Assembly: GCF_014192575.1 (NCBI RefSeq)
Contig: NZ_JACHYC010000006.1
Location: 602,728-666,727 of the forward strand
Origin: Variovorax sp. Sphag1AA
Lineage (GTDB): Bacteria > Pseudomonadota > Gammaproteobacteria > Burkholderiales > Burkholderiaceae_C
Reading direction: 5' to 3'
DNA length: 64,000 bases
The position numbers and the translations under genes are program-made. Under the pieces are notes generated by a model that had not been told where the DNA came from, made no database searches, and saw only the letters and a program-made list of their open reading frames with translations. Below, one piece after another: positions 55,183 to 63,648 of this stretch (the first letter of the stretch is position 1; each line of letters opens with the position of its first letter).

Positions 55183-55860
55183 ATGAAAATCCTGATCGCC
55201 GACGACCACCGGCTCGTCATCGAAGCGGTCAAGGCCAAGCTGTCGGAAATCGAAGCTGACATCGAATTCGTGTTGGCAATGAGCGTCGACGAATTGCTCG
55301 CCGGTGCATCCGACGACATCGACCTGGCCATGATCGACCTGAACATGCCGGGTGCAGAGGGACAGGCCCACATCGACGAGATCCGCCGCCGGCATCCGGC
55401 CGTGCCGGTGATCGTGCTGTCGGGCTATGAAGACCCGGCGGTCATGCGCAGCGCGCTGGAACGTGGCGTGCTCGGTTTCATTCCCAAGGCCTATTCGCCC
55501 GAGGTCATGCTGTCCGCCGTGCGGCTGGTGCTCGCGGGTGGTGTCTACGTGCCGCCGATGATGCTGTCGTCGGTGCCGCCCGGCGTCATTGCCGGAATTC
55601 CCGGTTCGGATGCGGTGCAGCGGTCCGGCGCCGCGCCCGGGGGCGCCCAGACGCTCGAGCATCTGCGCAACGTCCTGACGGAGCGGCAGGTCGAGGTGCT
55701 GCAACTGCTCTCGCAAGGCAAGCCGAACAAGCTGATCGGCCGTGCGCTCGGGATCAGCGAAGGCACGGTCAAGATCCACCTGGCGGCGATTTTCCGGGCG
55801 CTCAATGTGCGCAACCGGACCGAGGCGGTGGTGGCCGCGCAATCGCTGACTGAGGCTTGA
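55183..55860 (+). CDS. LuxR/NarL-family response regulator
   Basis: A 225-residue two-domain regulator. Receiver: Asp 52 (DLAMIDLNMPG), acidic pair in ILIADDHR, Lys in GFIPKAYS. Output: LTERQVEVLQLLSQGKPNKLIGRALGISEGTVKIHLAAIF, a clear LuxR helix-turn-helix. It is divergent from tssL with 238 bp between, so it may control that operon, and it may accept phosphate from the hybrid kinases at 38796 and 41972. Both links are inference. Its stop is followed at once by copy 3 of the dispersed element. Confidence 0.92.
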   Translation: MKILIADDHRLVIEAVKAKLSEIEADIEFVLAMSVDELLAGASDDIDLAMIDLNMPGAEGQAHIDEIRRRHPAVPVIVLSGYEDPAVMRSALERGVLGFIPKAYSPEVMLSAVRLVLAGGVYVPPMMLSSVPPGVIAGIPGSDAVQRSGAAPGGAQTLEHLRNVLTERQVEVLQLLSQGKPNKLIGRALGISEGTVKIHLAAIFRALNVRNRTEAVVAAQSLTEA

Positions 55861-55951
55861 CCCCCAGCCTCGCCCACCTCGTGTGGCTCTGACACCCCCT
55901 TTCAGGGGGCAATCCCGGCGGGCCGGCGGAGCCGGTTCCGCGGGATTCCTG
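55861..55951 (+). repeat. Dispersed palindromic intergenic element, copy 3
   Basis: It begins on the base after the response-regulator stop codon and matches copies 1 and 2 across about 90 bp (CCCCCAGCCTCGCCCAC at the left end, GGAGCCGGTTCCGCGGG near the right end). The central stem is weaker here (CCCCCTTTCAGGGGG). It ends 17 bp before gph. Confidence 0.8.
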
Positions 55952-55967
55952 GTTTTATGCTCGGGGC

Positions 55968-56645
55968 ATGTCCTTGGAACTTTCAAACTTGGACGCGGCG
56001 ATCGTTGATCTCGACGGGACGCTGGTCGACACGATTGGCGACTTTGTCGTGGCGCTCAACCGCATGCTCGACGAACTCGCGCTGCCGCATATCGATGGGG
56101 CGACGGTGGAGCGGATGGTCGGCAAGGGGTCGGAGCATCTGATCCATTCCGTGCTGCTGCATGTGCGCGGCACCTCGGAAGACGGCGACGCGTGGTTCGA
56201 CCGTGCCTGGCCGCGCTATCAGCACCACTACCTCGCCATCAACGGGCAGCACGCCGAGGTCTATGCGGGCGTGGTCGACGGTCTTTCGGCGCTTCGGGAG
56301 CGGGGCCTCCGCCTCGCGTGCCTCACCAACAAGCCGACCGCTTTCGCGCGGCCGCTGCTGGCGATCAAGGGGCTCGACGCATTCTTCGAGGTGATGTTCG
56401 GCGGCGATGCCTTCGAGAAGAAGAAGCCGGACCCCCTTCCGCTGCTCAAGGCCTGCGAAGCGCTGGGAACGCCTCCCGCCCGCACCCTGATGGTCGGCGA
56501 CTCCAGCAACGACGCGAAAGCGGCGCGTGCAGCAGGTTGCCCTGTCGTGCTGGTGAGCTATGGCTACAACCACGGCGAGCCCGTCCGGGGGGTGGACGCG
56601 GATGGCTTCGTCGACTCCCTCGCCGAACTGGGGCACCTGCGCTGA
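55968..56645 (+). CDS. gph: Phosphoglycolate phosphatase (HAD superfamily)
   Basis: A 225-residue HAD hydrolase that removes 2-phosphoglycolate. Motif I is IVDLDGTLVDT with nucleophile Asp 14 and Asp 16; motif II is CLTNKPTAF; motif III/IV is KKKPDPLPLL and MVGDSSNDAKAARAAG. The family start is normal. In Burkholderiales gph usually sits between rpe and trpE; here it keeps trpE but rpe is 53 kb away. Length and motifs fit Gph better than other HAD proteins. Confidence 0.93.
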   Translation: MSLELSNLDAAIVDLDGTLVDTIGDFVVALNRMLDELALPHIDGATVERMVGKGSEHLIHSVLLHVRGTSEDGDAWFDRAWPRYQHHYLAINGQHAEVYAGVVDGLSALRERGLRLACLTNKPTAFARPLLAIKGLDAFFEVMFGGDAFEKKKPDPLPLLKACEALGTPPARTLMVGDSSNDAKAARAAGCPVVLVSYGYNHGEPVRGVDADGFVDSLAELGHLR

Positions 56646-56670
56646 TGTGCTGACGCGCTGACGGTGGGGA

Positions 56671-57261
56671 TCAGCTCTTTCCGAGCAGGGCGTCCTTGAG
56701 CTTCCAGTCCGCGGGGCTCGGGCCGAGCCAGATGCGTACGAGCGCGTTGAAGAAAGCCTGCTCCTTGATCGGCTCGCCCTGAGGCACCCCCTTCACCGAG
56801 ATGACGGTGCCGCTGCCGGGCACCCAGTCGATGGTGAAGTTATCGCCGGTCCGGAGCTGCTTCTGTTCGGAAAAGATGCCGCTCATCCGGAGCAGCCCGG
56901 GAATCAGTTGCGACATCTCGTTCTTGGGCGAGTTGTCCTCCACGCCGCGCGTGAAGAGCTTGCCGAGCTCGTTCGCGTCGATGTCGCGGAGCATGGTGAT
57001 GGTGACGCGCTTCGCGCCCGGCGCGGCCAGGACTTCTTCTGGAGTGCCCGCCTTCTTGCCGAGGTAGAGGCCGGCGGTGTAGACCTTGAAAACGGCCTTG
57101 TAGCGCACTCCTGCGCCGTTGAGTTGCAGCTTGCTGCCATGCATGTCGATGGCGTCGTCGAGCTTCACCCCGGCCACATCGACCTGTGCCGCGACGGCGG
57201 CGAACGATGCGAGGGCGAAGGCGGTCAGCGCGACAGCTTGGCGAAGGGCGGACTTGCGCAT
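56671..57261 (-). CDS. Periplasmic chalcone isomerase-like protein
   Basis: A 196-residue secreted protein with signal peptide (QAVALTAFALASFAAVAAQ; cleavage near residue 25). The chalcone-isomerase-like domain is marked by LQLNGAGVRYKAVFKVYTAGLYL and MLRDIDANELGKLFTRGV. Bacterial members bind fatty acids or similar lipids and are not flavonoid enzymes; true function is unknown. ATG 57261 with GGGAG upstream is preferred over an earlier ATG 30 bp away. It is convergent to gph and divergent from the trp operon. Confidence 0.85.
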   Translation of the reverse strand: MRKSALRQAVALTAFALASFAAVAAQVDVAGVKLDDAIDMHGSKLQLNGAGVRYKAVFKVYTAGLYLGKKAGTPEEVLAAPGAKRVTITMLRDIDANELGKLFTRGVEDNSPKNEMSQLIPGLLRMSGIFSEQKQLRTGDNFTIDWVPGSGTVISVKGVPQGEPIKEQAFFNALVRIWLGPSPADWKLKDALLGKS

Positions 57262-57317
57262 TTGAAAAAGGCTCCCGTTAGGCAGCGACATCAGATTAAT
57301 AAACTGAATGTATCTTT

Positions 57318-57346
57318 TTGTATACCCGTTGTCCCTCGGCTAAACT
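57318..57346 (+). promoter_or_regulatory. Candidate promoter of the trp operon
   Basis: TTGTAT at 57318-57323 and TAAACT at 57341-57346 are 17 bp apart in a locally AT-rich stretch, in the direction of trpE. Transcription would start near 57353, leaving an untranslated leader of about 190 nt. Confidence 0.5.
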
Positions 57347-57355
57347 CCCGATTCC

Positions 57356-57439
57356 ATGTTCATTCATCACGTCATCCAGACAGGTCAAGGCAGCCGGGGA
57401 GCCTGGCCTTGGCGTACGCCATCGACGTTGCTTGCTTGA
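57356..57439 (+). CDS. trpL: Possible trp leader peptide
   Basis: A 27-codon frame just after the predicted trpE transcription start: MFIHHVIQTGQG, SRGAWPWRTPS and TLLA. Two Trp codons lie close together (57404-57406 and 57410-57412), and a strong hairpin follows 3 nt after the stop. This resembles attenuator leaders. No T-run follows the hairpin, and no strong ribosome site precedes the ATG, so the call is tentative. Confidence 0.4.
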   Translation: MFIHHVIQTGQGSRGAWPWRTPSTLLA

Positions 57440-57441
57440 TT

Positions 57442-57462
57442 GCACGGCGCACGCCGTGCGCC
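57442..57462 (+). promoter_or_regulatory. Mutually exclusive hairpins in the trpE leader
   Basis: GCACGGCG (57442-57449) pairs with CGCCGTGC (57452-57459); alternatively GGCGCAC (57446-57452) pairs with GTGCGCC (57456-57462). The two stems share bases, so only one can form at a time. No poly-U follows. Confidence 0.4.
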
Positions 57463-57544
57463 CGCGGCCCTCACTCCTGAGCGGCCAATCTGGATGGACC
57501 GCCAGCGACCGTGGAGCGTCAGCTGGCAGACGGAGACCCCACCC

Positions 57545-59047
57545 GTGATCACTGAACTCGAATTCAAAAGCCTCAGCGCGCAGGGCTACAACCGCATTCC
57601 GCTGATGGTCGAGGCCTTTGCCGACCTCGAGACCCCTCTTTCCCTCTACCTCAAGCTCGCCTACACCAAGGACAGCGGCCGCAACAGCTTCCTGCTCGAG
57701 TCGGTCGTAGGCGGCGAACGCTTCGGCCGCTACAGCTTCATCGGGCTGCCTGCGCGCACCTTCTTGAGAGCTTCCGGCTTCGGATCGGACGCCGTGACCG
57801 AGGTTGTTACCGACGGCAAAGTCGTGGAAAAAGTCGCAGGCAATCCGCTCGACTTCGTTGCGGCTTACCAACAGCGCTTCAAGGTTGCTCTGCGGCCAGG
57901 ACTGCCGCGCTTCTGCGGCGGACTGGCTGGCTACTTCGGCTACGACGCGGTTCGGCACATCGAGAAGAAGCTCGAAAAAACCTGCCCGCCCGATGCGCTG
58001 CACTGCCCCGACATCCTGCTGCTGCAATGCGAGGAACTGGCCGTCATCGACAACCTGTCGGGCAAGCTCTACCTGATCGTCTATGCCGATCCGGCGCAGC
58101 CCGAGGCGTACGCCAATGCCAAACGCCGTTTGCGCGAGCTACGCGAGCAACTCAAGTACTCGGTGAGCGCGCCGCAGGTGCGGCCATCGCAAGCGCACCC
58201 GCCTCAGCGCAGCTTCGCAAAGGCCGACTACCTCGCCGCTGTCGAGCGCGCGAAGGAGCTGATCGCCGCGGGCGACTTCATGCAGGTGCAGGTCGGCCAG
58301 CGCATCAGCAAGCGCTACACGGAATCGCCGCTGTCGTTGTATCGCGCGCTGCGGTCGCTCAATCCATCGCCCTACATGTACTACTACGACCTGGGCGATT
58401 TCCATGTGGTCGGCGCCTCGCCCGAGATCCTCGTGCGGCAGGAGCACACCGGCGAGGGGGAACAGAAGATCACCATCCGGCCGCTCGCGGGCACCCGCCC
58501 GCGCGGTGCATCGCCTGAGCTCGACAAGGCGGCGGAGATCGAGCTCATCAACGATCCCAAGGAGCGCGCCGAGCACGTGATGCTGATCGACCTCGCGCGC
58601 AACGACATCGGCCGCATCGCGAAGATCGGCACGGTGAAGGTGACCGAAGCCTTCGCCATCGAGCGCTACAGCCACGTGATGCACATCGTGAGCAATGTCG
58701 AAGGCACGCTGAAGGACGGCATGACCGCGATCGACGTGCTCAAGGCCACCTTCCCGGCCGGCACGCTGACCGGCGCGCCCAAGGTGCATGCGATGGAGCT
58801 GATCGACCAGCTCGAGCCGACCAAGCGCGGCATCTACGGTGGCGCCTGCGGCTACATCAGCTACGCCGGCGACATGGATGTGGCCATCGCAATCCGTACC
58901 GGGATTGTCAAGGACCAGATGCTGCACGTGCAGGCGGCCGCCGGCGTGGTCGCCGATTCGGTTCCCGAGCTCGAATGGAAAGAGACCGAAGCCAAGGCGC
59001 GCGCGCTGCTGCGCGCAGCCGAACTCGTCGAGGAGGGGCTGGAATGA
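57545..59047 (+). CDS. trpE: Anthranilate synthase component I
   Basis: A 500-residue chorismate-using enzyme that makes anthranilate with TrpG-supplied ammonia, first step of tryptophan synthesis. SFLLESVVGGERFGRYSFIG carries the tryptophan feedback site (LLES). The catalytic part shows DFMQVQVGQRISKRY, IRPLAGTRPRG, MLIDLARNDIGRI, LKATFPAGTLTGAPKV. GTG 57545 is chosen: GGAG lies 9 nt upstream and the family start follows. An in-frame ATG at 57494 would add 17 residues. It overlaps an ATG for trpG at its stop. Confidence 0.96.
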   Translation: MITELEFKSLSAQGYNRIPLMVEAFADLETPLSLYLKLAYTKDSGRNSFLLESVVGGERFGRYSFIGLPARTFLRASGFGSDAVTEVVTDGKVVEKVAGNPLDFVAAYQQRFKVALRPGLPRFCGGLAGYFGYDAVRHIEKKLEKTCPPDALHCPDILLLQCEELAVIDNLSGKLYLIVYADPAQPEAYANAKRRLRELREQLKYSVSAPQVRPSQAHPPQRSFAKADYLAAVERAKELIAAGDFMQVQVGQRISKRYTESPLSLYRALRSLNPSPYMYYYDLGDFHVVGASPEILVRQEHTGEGEQKITIRPLAGTRPRGASPELDKAAEIELINDPKERAEHVMLIDLARNDIGRIAKIGTVKVTEAFAIERYSHVMHIVSNVEGTLKDGMTAIDVLKATFPAGTLTGAPKVHAMELIDQLEPTKRGIYGGACGYISYAGDMDVAIAIRTGIVKDQMLHVQAAAGVVADSVPELEWKETEAKARALLRAAELVEEGLE

Positions 59048-59073
59048 GCGGCAAAGCAGATCGGAGTCAGGCG

Positions 59074-59658
59074 ATGAAGCTCTTGATGATCGACAACTAC
59101 GACAGCTTCACCTACAACCTCGTGCAGTACTTCGGCGAGCTTGGCGCCGAGGTCGAGGTGTTCCGCAACGATGAGATCACGCTGGACCAGCTGCGCGATC
59201 GCATCGCCGGTGGGGTCGGGCGACTGGTGATCTCGCCGGGGCCATGCTCGCCGGCGGAGGCGGGTGTGTCCGTCGCTGCGATTCGCGAGTTTGCGGGGCG
59301 TCTGCCGATCCTCGGCGTGTGTCTGGGCCATCAGTCGATCGGCGCAGCCTTCGGCGGAAAGGTCATCCGCGCGCAAGAGCTGATGCACGGCAAGACCAGC
59401 CAGATCACGACCACGCGCGAAGGCGTCTTTGCCGGATTGCCCGAGAAATTCAGCGTGAACCGCTATCACTCGCTGGCCATCGAGCGATCTACGTGCCCAC
59501 CCGAACTGGCAATCACCGCGTGGACGGACGATGGCGAGATCATGGGCGTGCGACACACCGGCTTCGCGCACGACGTGCGCATCGAAGGTGTGCAGTTCCA
59601 TCCCGAATCCATCCTGACCGAGCACGGCCACGCCATGCTGAAGAACTTCCTGGAGTGA
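59074..59658 (+). CDS. trpG: Anthranilate synthase component II (glutamine amidotransferase)
   Basis: A 194-residue class I amidotransferase that releases ammonia from glutamine for TrpE. MKLLMIDNYDSFTYNLVQYF is the family start; nucleophile Cys 83 lies in ILGVCLGHQSIG, and His/Glu in GVQFHPES. I choose ATG 59074 (GGAG 7 nt upstream) for family length; ATG 59044, coupled to the trpE stop and with AGGAGG upstream, would add ten residues and is a serious alternative. Confidence 0.95.
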   Translation: MKLLMIDNYDSFTYNLVQYFGELGAEVEVFRNDEITLDQLRDRIAGGVGRLVISPGPCSPAEAGVSVAAIREFAGRLPILGVCLGHQSIGAAFGGKVIRAQELMHGKTSQITTTREGVFAGLPEKFSVNRYHSLAIERSTCPPELAITAWTDDGEIMGVRHTGFAHDVRIEGVQFHPESILTEHGHAMLKNFLE

Positions 59659-59666
59659 GACACGAC

Positions 59667-60722
59667 ATGAGCACTTCATCGAATCTGATCGATCTGCGTA
59701 GCGACACCGTGACCAAGCCGGCCGCCGCCATGCGCGACGCGATGATGGCCGCGCCTGTCGGTGACGACGTGTTCGGCGACGACCCCAGCGTGAACGCACT
59801 GCAGGAGCAGATCGCAGGCATGCTGGGCTTCGAGGCGGCGCTGTTCGTGCCGACGGGCACGCAGAGCAATCTCTGCGCAATCCTGTCGCATTGCCAGCGC
59901 GGCGACGAATACATCGTCGGGCAGCAGGCGCATTGCTACCGTTGGGAAGGCGGCGGCGCCGCGGTCTTCGGCAGCGTGCAACCGCAGCCGCTGAATCACC
60001 AGCCTGACGGCACGATCGCGCTCGAAGAGATCGAGGCAGCGATCAAGCCCGACGATGCGCACTTCGCGCGGACCCGCCTCCTCGCGCTCGAGAACACCCT
60101 TGGCGGCAAGCTGCTGCCCTTCGCATATGTGCAGCAGGCGACGGATCTCGCTCGCCGCAAGGGGCTCGCTCGCCACCTCGATGGGGCGCGGCTCTTCAAT
60201 GCCGCGACGGCGCAGGCTGCGCAAACCGGTTCCGACGTGCGGTCCGAAGCGCGACGCATCGCTGGATGCTTCGACAGCGTGTCAGTCTGCTTCAGCAAGG
60301 GGCTCGGTGCGCCGGTCGGTTCGGCCTTGTGCGGCTCGCGCGACTTCATCGCTCGCGCGCACCGCATCCGCAAGATGGCCGGCGGAGGCATGCGGCAGGC
60401 CGGTGTGCTGGCTGCGGCGGCATCCCACGCGCTCACACATCACATCGACAGGCTCGCCCAGGACCACGAGCTCGCGCGCCGGCTCGCGGACGGGCTGGCA
60501 GGTATTGCCGAGCTGCGTGTCGAGGCGCCCCAGACCAACCTGCTCTTCGTCGACCTGGAGGGGGAAGCGCGCCATCGCTCGGCGGAGCTCCTTGCGCATC
60601 TGAAGAAGGAGGGCGTGCTCGCCACCGGGCTGTACCGGCTGCGCTTCGCAACCCATCTCGATGTCGACGCGAACGGCATCGATCGCGCCATCGGCGCCAT
60701 ACGGAGCTTCTTCCGTGCCTGA
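59667..60722 (+). CDS. ltaE: Low-specificity L-threonine aldolase
   Basis: A 351-residue PLP enzyme that splits threonine or allo-threonine into glycine and acetaldehyde. LIDLRSDTVTKPAAAMRDAM is the family start, and the PLP-binding Lys is residue 211 in SVCFSKGLGAPVGSAL. LENTLGGKLLP and HLDGARLFNAA are further markers. It lies 8 bp after trpG and 49 bp before trpD in the same direction, inside the trp operon, where it has no pathway link. Confidence 0.93.
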   Translation: MSTSSNLIDLRSDTVTKPAAAMRDAMMAAPVGDDVFGDDPSVNALQEQIAGMLGFEAALFVPTGTQSNLCAILSHCQRGDEYIVGQQAHCYRWEGGGAAVFGSVQPQPLNHQPDGTIALEEIEAAIKPDDAHFARTRLLALENTLGGKLLPFAYVQQATDLARRKGLARHLDGARLFNAATAQAAQTGSDVRSEARRIAGCFDSVSVCFSKGLGAPVGSALCGSRDFIARAHRIRKMAGGGMRQAGVLAAAASHALTHHIDRLAQDHELARRLADGLAGIAELRVEAPQTNLLFVDLEGEARHRSAELLAHLKKEGVLATGLYRLRFATHLDVDANGIDRAIGAIRSFFRA

Positions 60723-60771
60723 GCGGACTTCCCTCAACGACCCGATCCATCGAACCGAGCGAGACATTCAC

Positions 60772-61800
60772 ATGCCCATCACCCCCCAGGAAGCCCTGCA
60801 ACGCACCATCGAACATCGCGAGGTCTTTCACGACGAGATGTTGCACATCGTTCGCCTCATCATGAGCGGCGAATGCTCGCCGGTCATGATGGCCGCGCTG
60901 ATCACGGGCCTGCGCGTCAAGAAGGAAACCATTGGCGAGATCACCGCTGCCGCGCAGGTGATGCGCGAGGTCTCGACGAAGGTGCCGGTGGCCGACACCA
61001 CGCACCTTGTCGACATCGTTGGCACCGGCGGCGACGGCTCGCACACCTTCAACATCTCGACCTGCTCGATGTTCGTTGCAGCAGCGGCGGGCGCAAAAGT
61101 CAGCAAGCACGGCGGGCGGAGCGTGAGCAGCAAGTCGGGCAGCGCGGACGTGCTCGAGTCGCTCGGCGTCAACATCAACCTGAAGCCCGATCAGATCGCC
61201 AAATGCATCGCCGATGTGGGCATCGGCTTCATGTTCGCGCCGAACCATCATCCCGCGATGAAGAATGTGGCGCCGGTACGCAAGGAGCTGGGCATCAAGA
61301 CCATCTTCAACATCCTGGGCCCACTCACCAATCCGGCGGGGGCGCCCAACATCCTGATGGGCGTGTTCCATCCGGACCTCGTGGGTATCCAGGTGCGTGC
61401 GCTGCAGAGGCTGGGCGCAGAGCACGCGCTCGTGGTCTATGGCCGTGACGGCATGGACGAGATTTCCCTAGGCGCCGCCACGATGGTGGGCGAGCTCAAG
61501 GGCGGCGAGGTGCGCGAATACGAGCTTCATCCGGAGGACTTCGGCTTTGCGATGTCGAGCAATCGCACGCTGCGCGTCGAGACGCCTGACCAGTCGCGCG
61601 AGATGCTGCTCGGCGTACTCGACAACAAGGCCGGCCCTGCGCGCGATATCGTCCTCCTGAATGCGGGCGCCGCGCTCTATGCGGCTGGCGTGTCTGACTC
61701 GATCGCGACTGGCATCGAGCAGTCGCGCGCTGCACTCGAGTCCGGCGCGGCGAAGGCCAAGCTCGCGGAACTCGTCGCGGCCACGGCCGCTGCGGCTTGA
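60772..61800 (+). CDS. trpD: Anthranilate phosphoribosyltransferase
   Basis: A 342-residue enzyme joining anthranilate to PRPP. The PRPP-binding motif VDIVGTGGDGSHTFNIST is intact, followed by KVSKHGGRSVSSKSGSADVLE and FNILGPLTNPAG. The start at 60772 gives the usual length; earlier in-frame codons are a read-through of ltaE end. trpC follows after 14 bp. Confidence 0.97.
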   Translation: MPITPQEALQRTIEHREVFHDEMLHIVRLIMSGECSPVMMAALITGLRVKKETIGEITAAAQVMREVSTKVPVADTTHLVDIVGTGGDGSHTFNISTCSMFVAAAAGAKVSKHGGRSVSSKSGSADVLESLGVNINLKPDQIAKCIADVGIGFMFAPNHHPAMKNVAPVRKELGIKTIFNILGPLTNPAGAPNILMGVFHPDLVGIQVRALQRLGAEHALVVYGRDGMDEISLGAATMVGELKGGEVREYELHPEDFGFAMSSNRTLRVETPDQSREMLLGVLDNKAGPARDIVLLNAGAALYAAGVSDSIATGIEQSRAALESGAAKAKLAELVAATAAAA

Positions 61801-61814
61801 GGAAGGCGGGCCAA

Positions 61815-62615
61815 ATGTCGGACATCCTCGAAAAGATCGTTGCGGTCAAGCGCGAAGAAGTCGCAGCGGCGAAGAGGCGGACTTCGCTCGAAGCGATTCG
61901 CTTCGACGCGGAAAGCCGCGTGCTCACGCGTGATTTCGTCGGCGCTTTGCGCGCGAAGATCGCCGCCGGTGCTGCTGCCGTCATTGCGGAGGTCAAGAAG
62001 GCGAGCCCAAGCAAGGGCGTCCTTCGTGCGGATTTCGTTCCCGCCGACATCGCGCAGAGCTATGCGGCGGGCGATGGCAAGGTGAGCGCAGCGTGCCTGT
62101 CGGTGCTGACCGATCGCCAGTTCTTCCAGGGCGGCATCGACTATCTGAAGCAGGCTCGCGCATCCTGCGACCTTCCTGTGCTGCGCAAGGACTTCATCGT
62201 GGATGCCTACCAGGTCTACGAGGCACGATCGATTGGCGCCGACGCGATCCTGCTCATCGCCGCTTGCCTCGACGACGCACAGATGCGCGAATACGAGGCA
62301 ATCGCTGCAGGGCTGGGCATGGCCGTGCTGGTTGAAGTGCACGACGGCGCCGAACTCGAGCGGGCGCTGAAACTGCGGACACCCCTGATTGGCGTGAACA
62401 ACCGCAATCTGCGCACTTTCGAGGTTTCGATCGAGACCACGATCGATCTGCTTGCGCAGGTTCCGGAAGGGCGACTCCTCGTGACCGAGTCGGGCATCTC
62501 GTCGCGTGCCGATGTCGCGAAGCTGAGGGAGGCTGGGGTCCATTCGTTCCTTGTCGGCGAGGCGTTCATGCGTGCCGACGAGCCGGGCGAAGCGCTCGCG
62601 GAGATGTTCCGTTGA
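61815..62615 (+). CDS. trpC: Indole-3-glycerol phosphate synthase
   Basis: A 266-residue TIM-barrel enzyme that closes the indole ring. VIAEVKKASPSKGVLR with catalytic Lys, VLRKDFIVDAYQVYEARSIG, VEVHDGAELERAL and LIGVNNRNLRTF are intact. It has GGAAGG upstream. It is the separate trpC type, not fused to trpF. The ung start overlaps its stop. Confidence 0.97.
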   Translation: MSDILEKIVAVKREEVAAAKRRTSLEAIRFDAESRVLTRDFVGALRAKIAAGAAAVIAEVKKASPSKGVLRADFVPADIAQSYAAGDGKVSAACLSVLTDRQFFQGGIDYLKQARASCDLPVLRKDFIVDAYQVYEARSIGADAILLIAACLDDAQMREYEAIAAGLGMAVLVEVHDGAELERALKLRTPLIGVNNRNLRTFEVSIETTIDLLAQVPEGRLLVTESGISSRADVAKLREAGVHSFLVGEAFMRADEPGEALAEMFR

Positions 62616-63316
62616 GCGCGGATCAGCTGACCAGCAGCAATCCAGCCGACTGGCCCGTGGCGCCCGGTTGGCAGCCGTTGGTCGACGAATTCTTTGCTGG
62701 CGCGGTGGGGCAGCGGTTGCTGGGCTTCCTTCAGGACAGGCTCGATGTCGGCGCGGTGATCTTCCCCCCGCGCCCGCTGCGAGCGCTCGAACTCACGCCC
62801 CCAGAGGATGTTCGCGTCGTGATCCTGGGGCAGGACCCCTATCACGGGCGTGGCCAGGCTGAGGGTCTCGCGTTCTCCGTGGCACCCGGCGTGGCGCTGC
62901 CGCCGTCGCTGCGCAACATCTTCAAGGAACTCGAGCGCGACTTGGGCGCGCGTCCGCCGGCATTTCCGGATCCTGGTGGCAGCCTCGTCAAGTGGGCGAA
63001 GAACGGCGTGTTGCTGCTCAACACCTGCCTCACCGTCGAGGAGGGGCAACCTGCCAGTCATTCCGGGCGTGGATGGGAAGTGCTGACGGACGCGGTGATA
63101 CGTCACGTTGCGACCATGGGGCAACCGAGCGTTTTCATGCTCTGGGGATCGCATGCGCAGAGCAAGCGATCGCTCATCGATACAAGTCGTCACAAAGTGT
63201 TGATGTCGAACCATCCGTCTCCGCTGTCTGCGATGCGGCCGCCGGTGCCTTTCATCGGGTGCGGTCATTTTGGTGAGGCCCGGGCATGGCGTGACGCCCA
63301 GCGCACAGCGGGGTAA
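62612..63316 (+). CDS. ung: Uracil-DNA glycosylase (family 1)
   Basis: A 234-residue base-excision enzyme. The catalytic motif VVILGQDPYHGRGQAEGLAFS holds the active Asp, and MSNHPSPLSA the catalytic His; WGSHAQSKR is also typical. The start is TTG 62612, nested in the trpC stop, with GGAG 8 nt upstream. Location after trpC makes it the last gene of the trp transcript. Confidence 0.96.
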   Translation: MSADQLTSSNPADWPVAPGWQPLVDEFFAGAVGQRLLGFLQDRLDVGAVIFPPRPLRALELTPPEDVRVVILGQDPYHGRGQAEGLAFSVAPGVALPPSLRNIFKELERDLGARPPAFPDPGGSLVKWAKNGVLLLNTCLTVEEGQPASHSGRGWEVLTDAVIRHVATMGQPSVFMLWGSHAQSKRSLIDTSRHKVLMSNHPSPLSAMRPPVPFIGCGHFGEARAWRDAQRTAG

Positions 63317-63411
63317 CTGCTTGATTCCATGCGAGAATCGAAGGCTTGAGGCGCTACGCCGGGACGTTGATGTAACGGTACGACGCGGCAGCACGAATCA
63401 CCAAACTGTCA

Positions 63412-63440
63412 TCGACGCAGGCTGGCAATCGTGCTATATT
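63412..63440 (+). promoter_or_regulatory. Candidate promoter of the tRNA-tuf unit
   Basis: TCGACG (63412-63417, 4 of 6 matches to TTGACA) and TATATT (63435-63440) are 17 bp apart. Transcription would start a few bases before the tRNA-Tyr gene at 63453. Confidence 0.5.
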
Positions 63441-63452
63441 TCGAGGTTCGCC

Positions 63453-63538
63453 GGAGAGGTGGCCGAGTGGTTAATGGCAGCAGACTGTAAATCTGCCCTC
63501 TTACGAGTACGCTGGTTCGAATCCAGCCCTCTCCACCA
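63453..63538 (+). tRNA. tRNA-Tyr (anticodon GTA)
   Basis: An 86-nt tRNA with a long variable arm. GGAGAGG pairs with CCTCTCC, the anticodon loop CTGTAAA has GTA at 63487-63489, the T-loop is GGTTCGAATCC, and CCA is encoded at the end. Confidence 0.97.
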
Positions 63539-63648
63539 GCGAAAATGGATTTTGCAGAGCGCTTGAATGTGATGTGCGGAGCTGAAGCGAAGGTGAAGGC
63601 TCTGACCGTGAAGCGATGTGATCTGATCTAGACGGATTGCGTCGCAAT

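Noticed and set aside
54945..55373. A longer N-terminus for the TssL protein
   Set aside because: The extension runs through the divergent response-regulator gene. The family start is at 54944.
46299..55860. A complete type VI secretion system
   Set aside because: No sheath, tube, spike, baseplate or ClpV gene is present, so only a partial module can be claimed.
63317..63452. An additional RNA gene between ung and tRNA-Tyr
   Set aside because: I see a promoter-like element but no cloverleaf or strong conserved fold.
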